64,000 nt of DNA, taken from positions 31,328,913-31,392,912 of the forward strand of contig NC_046677.1 of assembly GCF_003369915.1 (NCBI RefSeq), in the 5' to 3' direction. Shown piece after piece: positions 25,954 through 36,201 of the stretch. The position numbers and the translations under genes are program-made. Source of the DNA: Drosophila miranda (taxonomy: Eukaryota > Arthropoda > Insecta > Diptera > Drosophilidae). The stretch's first letter is position 1, and each line of letters opens with the position of its first letter. The notes under the pieces were generated by a model that saw only the letters and a list, made by a program, of their open reading frames with translations, was not told the DNA's origin and made no database searches.

Positions 25954-26170
25954 ATGGCTCACAGGAAATCCAAGGCCCAGAGCGAAGAGGCGCAGATTCA
26001 GCCCAGGATTGTAGTGGCGAGGAGGCATTAGTATTACTGCGACCCATTCGTCAACGTCCGTGAAACCATTGTCGGCGTCACTGGCGCCTTCTTCGTCGAA
26101 TGGGCCTTCTGTAAGCGCTATTCCTTAATGTATCTGCTCATACAACTTAAAAGCTACAAATAAAGTAAAC
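25954..26170 (+). pseudogene. Second, more decayed RpS14 (uS11) copy
   Basis: The 5' part (MAHRKSKAQSEEAQIQPRIV) aligns with the RpS14 N-terminus and with the copy at 24041. Then come fragments matching GEDV and FVHV...RETIVGVTG with indels and a stop, and a large deletion (roughly 240 bp relative to the other copy). The end and 3' UTR again match the first copy: a stop after CTTCTGTAA, the shared words TATTCC and TGTATCTGCT, and AATAAAGTAAA at about 26159. Both copies have the same orientation and lie 1.9 kb apart around the TAF7-like gene A. This could be a tandem duplication of one retrocopy or a second retroposition. Confidence 0.75.
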
Positions 26171-26299
26171 GTAATATCTATTCTTAAATGAATCCTGTAT
26201 AATTCGGGACTGTCTGTCCAAGAGGTAGAAGTAGAAGATTGAACTCCTGCTTGTTGATGCGATCGAAAAATATAGAGTATTCTAGGGATTATTTCATTC

Positions 26300-27660
<1,361 letters not shown>

Positions 27661-28270
27661 CTTGCTTTCATCAATTATTAACTTGCGCGGCCAAATCGGG
27701 ATCAACGCTGACAACTGATTTTTTTTTGTTTGCCAACGCAGATCGGGGATGCCGTATGGGCGCAATCGACTGCCGTATATCGATATGAATCTGCCTCGCA
27801 AAAGCTTTATAAGAAGTTTATGTTATTTGAGAAACAACGTTTATTAAATAATATATATTTCCTGACAGCACCTTGCATTAAATTTCTTCCTATTTGAAGT
27901 GATTTGCCTGCTGGAGTTTGTTCGATATATCGATATATGTATATCGATAAGAGGATAAGCGCTAAATAATTTAAATATTTCAACCATTTGCATTAATTTG
28001 ACCATTAAAACCCTTAATTAACCTACATTCATACATTAACAGACCAATCTTTCTTTTAATTAAATTAGACCTCAATTTTTTCTTGGCGGCAATATTTCTG
28101 ATATCTATCGATTATGTTGTGCGGTCACACTGAAAAAACGTGTGGCCAGCGAATTACTATATATGTATGTGTATATATATGTGTGCAGTTCGGAGCTAAT
28201 TCGTGTGATTTTACACCCTTATTTTGGTGTGTTTAAATAAATTAATAATCGTGGATCGTCAAGAATCGAG
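27661..28270. promoter_or_regulatory. Divergent promoter region with three TATCGATA sites and an Ohler motif 1
   Basis: TATCGATA occurs at 27778-27785, 27928-27935 and 27942-27949, and a variant (CTATCGATT) at about 28105. A perfect motif 1, CGGTCACACTG, is at 28122-28132 on the plus strand. These are housekeeping-type fly core-promoter elements (DREF/BEAF-32 and M1BP). The TATCGATA at 27778 lies 118 bp above the MYST start codon (-). The motif 1 and DRE variant point to a plus-strand start near 28140-28180. A donor-like ATCGAG|GTGAAA at about 28269 could end a 5' non-coding exon spliced to the acceptor TTCACAG at about 29974, upstream of the TAF7-like gene B; this link is inferred. Confidence 0.55.
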
Positions 28271-29974
28271 GTGAAATTTTGTAAATGTAATGTGTATTTT
28301 CTCAAAATGCTGGGTTGGACGGCACATGCTGCATATTCCTACCTAAAACATGTCTATGTTTGTAGTTGAATTTTTGTTTTTTTTTCTGTTTCTTTTTGTT
28401 TGTTTTAGATGCAATAGAATCTAAGTGCAACAAGCTAATCAGTGTTTTTTTTAATGTGGTGATCTTGTGCACATTTTGGGCCTTTTGTGTGTCAACTCGT
28501 AAAATCCAACGAAATTCTCGTCAGACGCACACTCTTCCTCACCAGATTTAATGTAAGTGTATTGGCGTGCCCATTGGAAAGCTGCTGTGATATTTCATAT
28601 TGGAAAACGGGCCGAAAGACTCACAGCGAAAAGAAAAATCTTGTTAAATATTAAAAATTCCTATGCCTTAGACCCCTCTGAGCTTTTAGAGCCATTTTAT
28701 ATGCCGCCCGGAAAGGGTTCTCCTTTCCCCCTGCAGAGCCACACACACATGAACAAACAAATGGCAAAGTTAAATTTGAAAATAATAGAAAAACTTTCTA
28801 CAGTCACTCCTGGCAAACAGCAAAAGCAACAAAAACAAATAACCCTTACAATAACGCAACAAAAATGAAACTATTTCGAGTGAAATAAATCTGTTGGAAT
28901 GTGCAAAACTCCTTCCAAGCGCATTGCGGCGGGCATTTTTATTTTTTGGAAGGGACTGTGCTGTGTATGGGAGAGCGAGTGAGATAGAGGGTGTGAGGGA
29001 ATGAGGTCGATTGCAAGGTGTATCAATATAACGTAACGCATTTCCAGTAAGCAGAGTTTTAACATACATATTTGTTGTATAAATAGCGTGGAAGTTTTTT
29101 CTCTCCCATCCATGTGCGTTTGTGACAACAGTAATATGCACCTCGCTAGACGCGAACACCTCACCTTGTATGAAATATACCGCCAATGCTTTGCGCTTTG
29201 CCACTTCTCCTTTGCTACCCTTTGCCACTGAATGAGAGAGAGTATTCGCTTCGATGGGTTGTGTGAGTGTGAGGGAGACACGGCGACTAGGGCAAAGTAG
29301 TTCGAAAAGATACGGAGCGCGGGAGTGACGGCTGCAACTGGAAGTGGAATCATTTTTATTGCCAAATGTGTTTGTTGCTCAATTTAACTAAAAGTGCTGC
29401 CAACTCTCGCTGTCTCGTCCGCTTCGCCCTAGCATTCGCTTGCGTGCTCTAACGGCCTGTCCTGAATGGGGAATGCGAAGAGAGAGGGGGACAGAAGATA
29501 CAGAAAGCGAACGAATGGTAAGAAGGCATAGAAAGGGAACGAACGGTAAATGTGCGAATGGAGGCGAAAAAGTAAGGAGTAACGAAAGGAAAGGGACGAT
29601 TGCGATCGTTGATGAGCGGTGTTGTTGGTGGAAGGAAGGTATAAAGAAGGAAGTTCGAGAAGACGCATGCGAGGAGCATAATGATGACAGGCGCAGACGT
29701 ACGCACACTAATGAACGTCCCAAAAGATGTACACGCTGTTCAAAGTGCTGCTGTCGTGTGCAGAAGAAGACGGAATTCTGGCATTCATTGAGAATGGGTT
29801 TTTGATATTACAATGACTCCCAGCATTAGTTGCCAATGTGAAACTGTTTCATTTGATATAAAACATTTCCTCATTAGTTTATCGAACCTCTGTTGTCTCT
29901 GTTATCATTGATCAAAATCATATATAATTTACTCTCAGGAATACTCATATTGTTTCAAACATTCCTTTTCACAG
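28271..29974 (+). other. Presumed 5' intron or intergenic DNA upstream of TAF7-like gene B
   Basis: No supportable ORF. It contains AT-rich DNA and then a segment of short GAGA- and GAACG-rich runs (about 28960-29720). A word matching the Ohler motif 6 family, GGTATATTTCATAC, is present on the minus strand near 29165-29185. The stretch may be a 5'-UTR intron of the TAF7-like gene B; only transcript data could show this. Confidence 0.35.
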
Positions 29975-30004
29975 CTTCACGTATCAAAATTGATATAAGT
30001 AAAT

Positions 30005-30658
30005 ATGTTTTCATTGAAAGTTGTAGAGAGAGGGAACCAAATGAACTACGAATTGATGATCTATATAGAAAATGATATCGAGGTAAGCGGAATTGCTTTC
30101 AAAATAACCGTCTAACGTTCCATATTTTTTGCACAACAGGAATGGGATAAGGGTATTATTGCAGCCATCAAAAGGGGCAATTTCTGGATGAAACTGTCCA
30201 TTGAGCGCTATAATGTCGTAAAGAATTATTTTCATTCGGAGTTCGTTGACGTGCCCGGGTCTGGGTCTGTCTCTGCAGACGACTTGGATGAGTACGAGGA
30301 CTTCAGCGACGAGTTGAAGCGCCTGTTCCTGCCGGGCGGCGAACCAAAGCTAATGGAATATAAGCTCCAATACGATATCATCAAGTCGCCGAAAAATTGT
30401 CAGAACAAGGCGCCAAAGATGCGTCGTTTCCGCAAGAAAACCACCAAAACAGTGATCGATGAGTTGTTGGAAATCAGAAATGAGCTGTATTCCCCTCAGC
30501 TTGCTTTAGTTAGCAAGGAATTCAAGGTCTCCTATCCAACAGAAGAGGAGGATCCACAGGAATTGTTACCAGAAGAAGGCATAAAGGAATCAATCTTTTT
30601 CTATGAAGCTCCTTTCAACAGATCCCGCAGGCGTAGTTGGAAAGTGAAGTACTACTGA
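30005..30658 (+). CDS. Divergent TAF7-like protein (paralogue B), 198 aa
   Basis: Coding exon 1 is 30005-30082 (26 codons) and exon 2 is 30140-30658, with a 57-bp phase-0 intron (GAG|GTAAGC ... AACAG|GAA). The match to TAF7 is weak but ordered. YELMIYIENDIE before the intron corresponds to QFIMRVPE. AAIKRGNFWMKLSIE after it corresponds to the segment EAIRDGNVHKKLSIA of paralogue A. FVDVPGS corresponds to LVDLPSI, and MRRFRKK (120-126) to the basic TAF7 signature. The intron falls at the same codon and phase as in paralogue A, and the lengths are nearly equal (198 versus 195). The conserved central block KSFYKTADICQMLI is lost, replaced by an acidic stretch (ADDLDEYEDFSDE). An internal ATG at residue 13 is an alternative start. 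This is a fast-evolving relative, possibly with altered TAF1 or TFIID binding. Confidence 0.75.
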
Positions 30659-30659
30659 A

Positions 30660-33265
30660 GACAGTTCTGATATTCTGAAAAATTGTATCCAAATTTTGGC
30701 TGTGGGTTTTGTACTGGACTGCGCCCTGAATGAAGCCTTATGAAGCCCCCTAACCCCCTTTTGTTGGTCATTGAACTTATTGCCAAATTGTGACATAAAT
30801 ATCATGAAATTCATTTCTACAATATATATCCTGCATATCCCAACACTCATATGCATACATGGACGAATATTTATTGCAGGCATTGTTTGCCCACATTCGA
30901 CTCTGTTGTCTATTTATTTGCCGCCTTCCGTTTTGTTATTGTGTTTATTCGAAACTCTCCTTCTCCCCCTCCTTTTTTCCTTTGCGAGGATTTGTTTATG
31001 GATTTTTGTTGTTCTTTTCTGTTTTTAGTGATTTGAAATCGATGCATAAATAATGGTTTCTGCCAGCGGCTCTGGTTTCCCCTTATTTCAACATTGTCGT
31101 TGCGGCCTGCTCTACGCCGATGAAGAGCTAACCGCTAGCCGTACAGTGCGTTTCACAAGTATCTGGAGATGGGGATTGGTTGGAAGCCAAAGACAAGAAT
31201 GTGGAGTCTTCAATGGAAAGGAATCCCCTATTGTTAGGGGCCTCCATCGGCGAAAATCTTCCATTGTCTCTCCCTACAACTATGGAACGCACTGTAACGC
31301 TGACGGAACAAGCGGAAAATCAGTGAAATATGACAAACTTTTTCAATTGCACAATATAGGGGCATAAATTTTATACAATAAACAGGGCACAAAACAAACA
31401 GGCAACAGAAAACAAAAACAAAAACAAAACACATTCGCGGAAAAGGGGAAGGAAAAAGGTAAAGCGAGAGAGAAAACTTTAGCAAATCAACAATCAGGCA
31501 GGAGGCGGCCGAAAGGAAGGGTGCGAAAGATCGTGAAAGTTTTTGTTTTGCTTTTATTTTTTTGGTGCTGCTTTCGTGACGTTTGCCAATTGCTAAATTC
31601 CCGATGCCAATGACAATCGCCAGGGAGGGGAGCGGGAAGGTGGGAGCGAACACAACAAGGTGATGGCACGCCCATTTAGCCAGATGCCCCCGGTTCAACG
31701 CCCCCTGGCAGATAGATAGTAGCGGGGCCGGAAGGGGGGCCAGGCATGGCATGTCATGGGCTTCCACGAGGACACACAACAACGTTTACGTGACTTGTTT
31801 CATAAACAAACAGAAGGCGGAGAAAATTGGCACAAAATTGCCAATCCTTTTCGTCGGCCACGGATTGCCTGGGTGTGTGTGTGAGTGTGTGTGTGTGTTG
31901 CGGCACAGGTGGCGCCTGCCACATGTCCTGCTCTGGCCTGACATTGAGCGGCGTGAAAGTTTCGTCCTCCATTGGCGCTTTTGCATACAACTTGGTAATT
32001 GTTTCCGCCAACAATTGCTGGAGCTGCTCCGCTCCGCTCCGCTCCGCTCCTCCTTTTGGCCATTTTAATCATTCAAAATTCAAAAGTCACTGGCAGCCGC
32101 GGCATCTTAGCGCCGCATGAGAGATTGGAACGGATTGCCAGACAGATCAGGACATTCCGGGCAGATCGGAATATTCAGTGAGGGACGGGACAGGACAGGC
32201 CAGGCCCGGACGCGTCCACGGCCATTGTCTTGCGTAAGTCAACCCTTTTGGCCCACATTGCTGTCAGCCCTCTCTAAATGAGACATGAAAAGACATGAAA
32301 CTTTTCTCATTATGCCACACACTGGCCCTCCCTCTCCCCCACCTTATGAGCTTCCCCAGTAATGCCAGGATCGATCATGCGACTAGAGGATACCCCAGGG
32401 ACACCTCAGAGTGTGCCACAGAAGGCAGAAGGTCCCGCCTGTTACCAACCCGACACCGACCACGGCATACCCTCTTAATCTGGCAAATACCGCTTATTAA
32501 AAAGTAAAATAATCAAGGCGAAAAAAGGAAAGTTGTCGCCACTTTGCCATTGGGCTGTGGAGTGTGGGCTGTGGGCTGTGGGCTGTGGGAGGGGGATGCC
32601 TGCTGCGCGGCTGGTGCGTGTTGCAAGTTGTCCATGCAACCCATAGACAGGTGAATCAAGTTTTCTTTCCCTGCAGGAACATTTTGCGTAAGGCAAAAGT
32701 TTTCCATGCATATTCAACATCATTAGAAAGTCACGACAAAGTAGCTGAAGGCAGCAGCAAGGCAAGACAGGGACGGCGGACGGCGGACGGCGGACAAGCG
32801 CCTCTCCGACTCCACGTCCCCTCCAGGGAAAGTAACACGAACCCGTTTAAGGCGCTAAAATGGAGACCATAAATTATGTCATGGGTAGAGTCGTCTCTTA
32901 AATGCAGCTGCTGAAGGGAGTCTCCATCGGAGCTTTCTTTTAAATGCAGCTGTTGAAGGCCCTGATTGATTTCACTTCTTCAGTGGCGCAGCCTTGATGG
33001 AGGTTTAATCGGATCTTATGGTTGGGAGTGAACGAACATGTTGTTGTTAAGTATAAGATTACATGTCTCTGGAGTGTCTCTGGAGTACTCAGTACTTCCA
33101 TTGCGTAAATTCTGTAATTGTGCCTTGGCGGGTTCTTGTTCTTCTTCTGTCACGGACTCTGGATCCTCCTGTTGTTCCTGTTCTCCACTCGCCGTCTCTC
33201 CTCGATATTTAAGTGTTCTGGCTGCTTTGGCTCTATTCTAGGCTGATCTCCGAGGCCTCAAGGGC
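30660..33265. other. Intergenic, no gene recognised
   Basis: No supportable gene. Open frames at 31053-31367 (+) and 31234-31782 (-) have no recognisable domain. Repeats include a 5-bp CCGCT run at about 32029-32048, GT runs near 31875-31900, a GGGCTGT run near 32560-32590 and a short direct repeat (TTAAATGCAGCTG) at about 32899 and 32941. Confidence 0.5.
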
Positions 33266-33267
33266 GC

Positions 33268-33937
33268 CTACATAAGGCTGCAGCGTCGTTTGAGCCCAGC
33301 AAGGATCTTAAAGCGTTTCTTTTTGACCTCAACTGGCTGGGGCACGTCCTGTTCCTCCTCGGCTTCCTCGGGTTCCTCCGGAACCGCAGGCAGTGTCGTC
33401 AGAGGCTTTTTTGGCAGCAGCGGCTCTGTTATGGTTTCATCCTGCTCCCAACGAGGCAGCTGCTCTTCTATGCTGCTCTCACGCCAAATGCTGTCGTAGC
33501 GCTGGCCACACGATATGTTCGGCGGAGAGTTCCAGGGCGAGAAGCACACCCCTGCTTATCAATAGAACGCAAGATGGAAATCGGTTCAGATTGGATTGTA
33601 ATTGATACCTACAGTTTTTGAATTTCTCAGCAAATATGTGATACGTGACGCCTGGCACAAACTCCGCCGCATAGGGATTGAGTGTGTGACCGCCTCCCGG
33701 GGCCCCAACGGCTGTCCAGGTAAAACTTCCGTCTGGACGCTCGCAATCAGGCAAGGGGCCACTGCCCCCGGGACCAGCATCGGCTGGCCCGATGGACTCA
33801 TGGACTGCGGACCATAGGCGGTCCACTCCAGGCGAACGGGTCTCGCCGACTGTCAGAAGGCGGCTTCCCCCGGAGACCTCGCCGCCTTCCTCACGCTTTA
33901 CTTCCTTTATAGATTCGCTATCGTTATCACAGGACAT
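33268..33937 (-). CDS. PAM2-motif protein, 202 aa, two coding exons
   Basis: Exon 1 is 33937-33613 and exon 2 is 33551-33268, joined over a 61-bp phase-1 intron (AACT|GTAGGT ... AAGCAG|GG). The start is the first ATG (MSCDNDSES); the frame extends upstream without an ATG. Residues 86-96, LNPYAAEFVPG, match the PAM2 consensus (xLNxxAxEFxP) that binds the MLLE/PABC domain of cytoplasmic poly(A)-binding protein in Paip2, Ataxin-2, Tob and eRF3 (established). After the splice site comes CFSPWNSPPN. The C-terminal half is acidic (PEEPEEAEEEQD) and ends in a basic tail (KKKRFKILAGLKRRCSLM). I recognise no other domain and cannot name the gene. A role in mRNA translation or turnover through PABP is the simplest inference. 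The donor is non-consensus (GTAGGT), so the exact junction is less sure than the exons. Confidence 0.72.
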
Positions 33938-34212
33938 CGTTCGGCAAACTATATTCACAAAAAATAAATTATTTTTTGACTCTACGATTTCCGATTCAGA
34001 CTTCACTTTGAACTGATTGAAAGGCTTTGTTCGCCTTTCGATTGTAGCTTATTACCGTGGCCTACTTTACACTATGGAATATTTGATATATTGTACATAT
34101 ATTTCTCTCTTTCAAGTATCCTGAGTAGGCGGAGAAAAAGGATTCCAACTCGCCAAACAATCACTGTAGAGTACGCAGGCACCTGCCGATAGTGTCATCT
34201 CTAATTTAAGAC

Positions 34213-34268
34213 ATCTGCCGCTCTCTGAGAGAGTGCCTGTATTACTCTCTCAGCTGCGAGCGGCAGAT
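34213..34268. repeat. 56-nt hairpin
   Basis: An outer 11-bp stem (ATCTGCCGCTC with GAGCGGCAGAT) and an inner 9-bp stem (TGAGAGAGT with ACTCTCTCA) are separated by a small asymmetric internal loop and closed by a 9-nt loop. It lies about 280 bp upstream of the PAM2 gene start codon. It could be a small structured RNA, a transposon end or a protein-binding palindrome. Confidence 0.6.
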
Positions 34269-34336
34269 AGTCAATAAAGAGACGTGGAAATCAGAATAGC
34301 AAGCCTTTGAGAGCTGGAGAATCAGATGTTTGCGGA

Positions 34337-34390
34337 CATCGATGTTTTCGATGTTTTGATAGCAATATATCGATGAAACATCGATGTTTC
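34337..34390. promoter_or_regulatory. CGAT-motif cluster at the right side of the gene island
   Basis: CATCGATG, TTCGATG, TATCGATG and CATCGATG occur within 55 bp, very similar in wording to the cluster at 23865. It lies between the PAM2 gene (-) and the Harbinger-type gene (+). DREF and BEAF-32 binding is the expected activity, and boundary or bidirectional promoter function is inferred. Confidence 0.45.
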
Positions 34391-34622
34391 TTCAAATTGT
34401 TGCTTAAAATTAACCCATTAAGGGTATGAAATGAATATAATCAGGCAGGCTCCGTTTTTCATTTACTTTTGCGGATTACGTTTTCAGCCAAAACGTTTCG
34501 ATTTCGTTTTAAGGTGCTCCAGTTTTCACATATTTTTTTTATTGATATGTTTCTTTTTTCATCGTTTCTGGCAAACAAAAACAGCTGACCTGGCTGCTTT
34601 GTAAAAATACAGCGTGATTAAA

Positions 34623-35707
34623 ATGCCTTTTATTTTTTCAATTGCTTGTTTTGAAGCAAAACGATTGCAGAAATTACGTGATCTAAGAAGATCTAGACAT
34701 CTTAGATGCAACACTTGTGTATTTAACATGTCTGACGAACTGTGAGTAACAGCATGCGTATTGAAAATTAAATTGCTAATGGTAAAGCTTTCAGATTTGT
34801 GAAGTCATTTCGGATCGACAAAAAAACTTTCAAAATGATTTTGGAGAAAGTTCAACCCCATTTAGGTGTTACCAGGAAGTTATCTCCCTCTACGCAATTG
34901 GCTTCAGTAATGCGATATCTCGCCACTGGCTGCTACCAGTGGGCAGTTGCCAAAGACCACCATATAAACATTGGACGCAGTACATTTGGAAAGATTCTTC
35001 ACAAACTTATTCCGTTGATGGACAGGCTGTTATGTATTGAGTTCATTTCGTTGTAGATGAATAATCATCAATTGCAACAATCATATGAATATTTCTATCG
35101 GAACTTTAAATTGCCTTGAATTGGTGCCTGTGTGGATGGAACTCACATCAGAATACTAAAGCCTGTACAAAACCACTCCGTGTTCTATAATAGGAAATGA
35201 TTTTATAGCATGAATGCCATGGTGGTGTGTAACTACAACATGGAGATAATTGCTATTGATGCCACGCACCCTGGTTCCTGCCATGACTCCATCATTTGGA
35301 ATCACTCCCCTGCTAGGGAATATTTATCCACGACCATTAATGGGTTTGTTTTGGCTGATTCGGGCTACGCTCTAGAGAGTTTTGTTCTGACTCCTTATAG
35401 GAGCGCGGAGATAGCCACCTATCAGCACAGATTCAACATAAAGCATACTGGAGCACGAAATATTATAGAACGCACCATTGGAGTCCTTAAAAGCCGTTTC
35501 CGTTGCTTGCAACGCACTTTAAATTACCCACCAATATTTTGTTTGTTTGTATGCTGTGCCCTGCACAATATTTGTAGAAGACGTAATGTCTTAATCGAGG
35601 AGGATGTTCGATTTGACGACCCTTTAGACACTGAAAATGAATTCGACGACACTGAAAATAATGGATCATCTATACGCGATGAAATAGCTCAGGCCATTCC
35701 TTATTAA
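34623..35707 (+). pseudogene. PIF/Harbinger (HARBI1-like) transposase gene with three in-frame stops
   Basis: A splice of 34623-34741 to 34795-35707 (53-bp intron, CT|GTGAGT ... TTTCAG|A) gives 343 codons, close to the roughly 350-aa HARBI1 size. The DDE_Tnp_4 nuclease triad is readable: D in ACVDGTHI, D in VLADSGY, and E in IIERTIGVLKSRF. Stops interrupt the frame at about 35054 (TAG), 35117 (TGA) and 35198 (TGA), yet there is no frameshift and homology is continuous across them. The last stop is followed by an open frame to 35707. A poly(A) signal AATAAA lies at 35762. No terminal inverted repeats or 3-bp target duplication were found. The upstream word AACAGCTGAC resembles the E-box core-promoter motif. 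It is therefore either a decayed transposon or a decayed domesticated PIF-like gene, as known in Drosophila. Confidence 0.85.
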
Positions 35708-35801
35708 AATGCAAAATTTTTCATGTTTTCTTCTTTATGTCATTCGATATTCTTTATAACTAATAAAGCTAAGTTTCACAAAAAAACTAATAGGAAACTA
35801 A

Positions 35802-36201
35802 TTATTTCGCAAATTTGTCCAAAATTTGGCTAAATTTGTCTACAAGCGCCTTTTGGACCTCGAGCTTCTCCTTCTCTAACGATTCCATTCGTTCGAAATG
35901 TTCCGAAATTTTCTTGGAAATTGCCGACATTTCATACAGCTGAGCAGCGCAGAGATCGTTGAGGTCCATGGTCTGCGCTGGTCTAGTTCGACGGCGCTTC
36001 GGCATGGGCTCCTCCTTCTCTGAGGGTAGTACAAATTCTAGAGGCTGCGCCTCTCTCCTCTCTTTGTTCGACGGCCGCTGGTAGTCTCTCCAGCTCTGTT
36101 ACTTGCTCTGTTAATTGCTCTGTTACTTCCTCTGTTACCTGCTCTGTTATCTCTACAGCCTCTGTTGCGCTCTGCGGCTTCCCACCGAAACCCACATGCA
36201 T
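35802..36201 (-). pseudogene. Decayed second ORF of a PIF/Harbinger-type pair
   Basis: It is convergent with the transposase gene, with 94 bp between stop codons. The 5' part (from about 36201) reads MHVGFGGKP, then a TEQVTE repeat-rich segment. Near 36040 the reading must move to another frame to continue PLEFVLPSEKEEPMPKRRRT and a heptad-like C-terminus (EHFERMESLEKEKLEVQ...) that stops at 35802. Harbinger elements encode a Myb/SANT- or MADF-like DNA-binding partner in a second ORF, and such partners often end in a coiled coil (established). The N-terminal DNA-binding domain is not visible here. A single-base frameshift, or an unrecognised intron, separates the two parts. Confidence 0.55.

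Noticed and set aside
29440..29805. 121-codon ORF with a Cys-rich end (CTRCSKCCCRV)
   Set aside because: Strong purine-rich bias from short GAACG/GAAGG runs, no domain, and overlapping minus-strand frames of equal length.
34799..35056. Short plus-strand ORF as an independent gene
   Set aside because: It is the N-terminal part of the Harbinger-type transposase; homology continues across the following stop codons.
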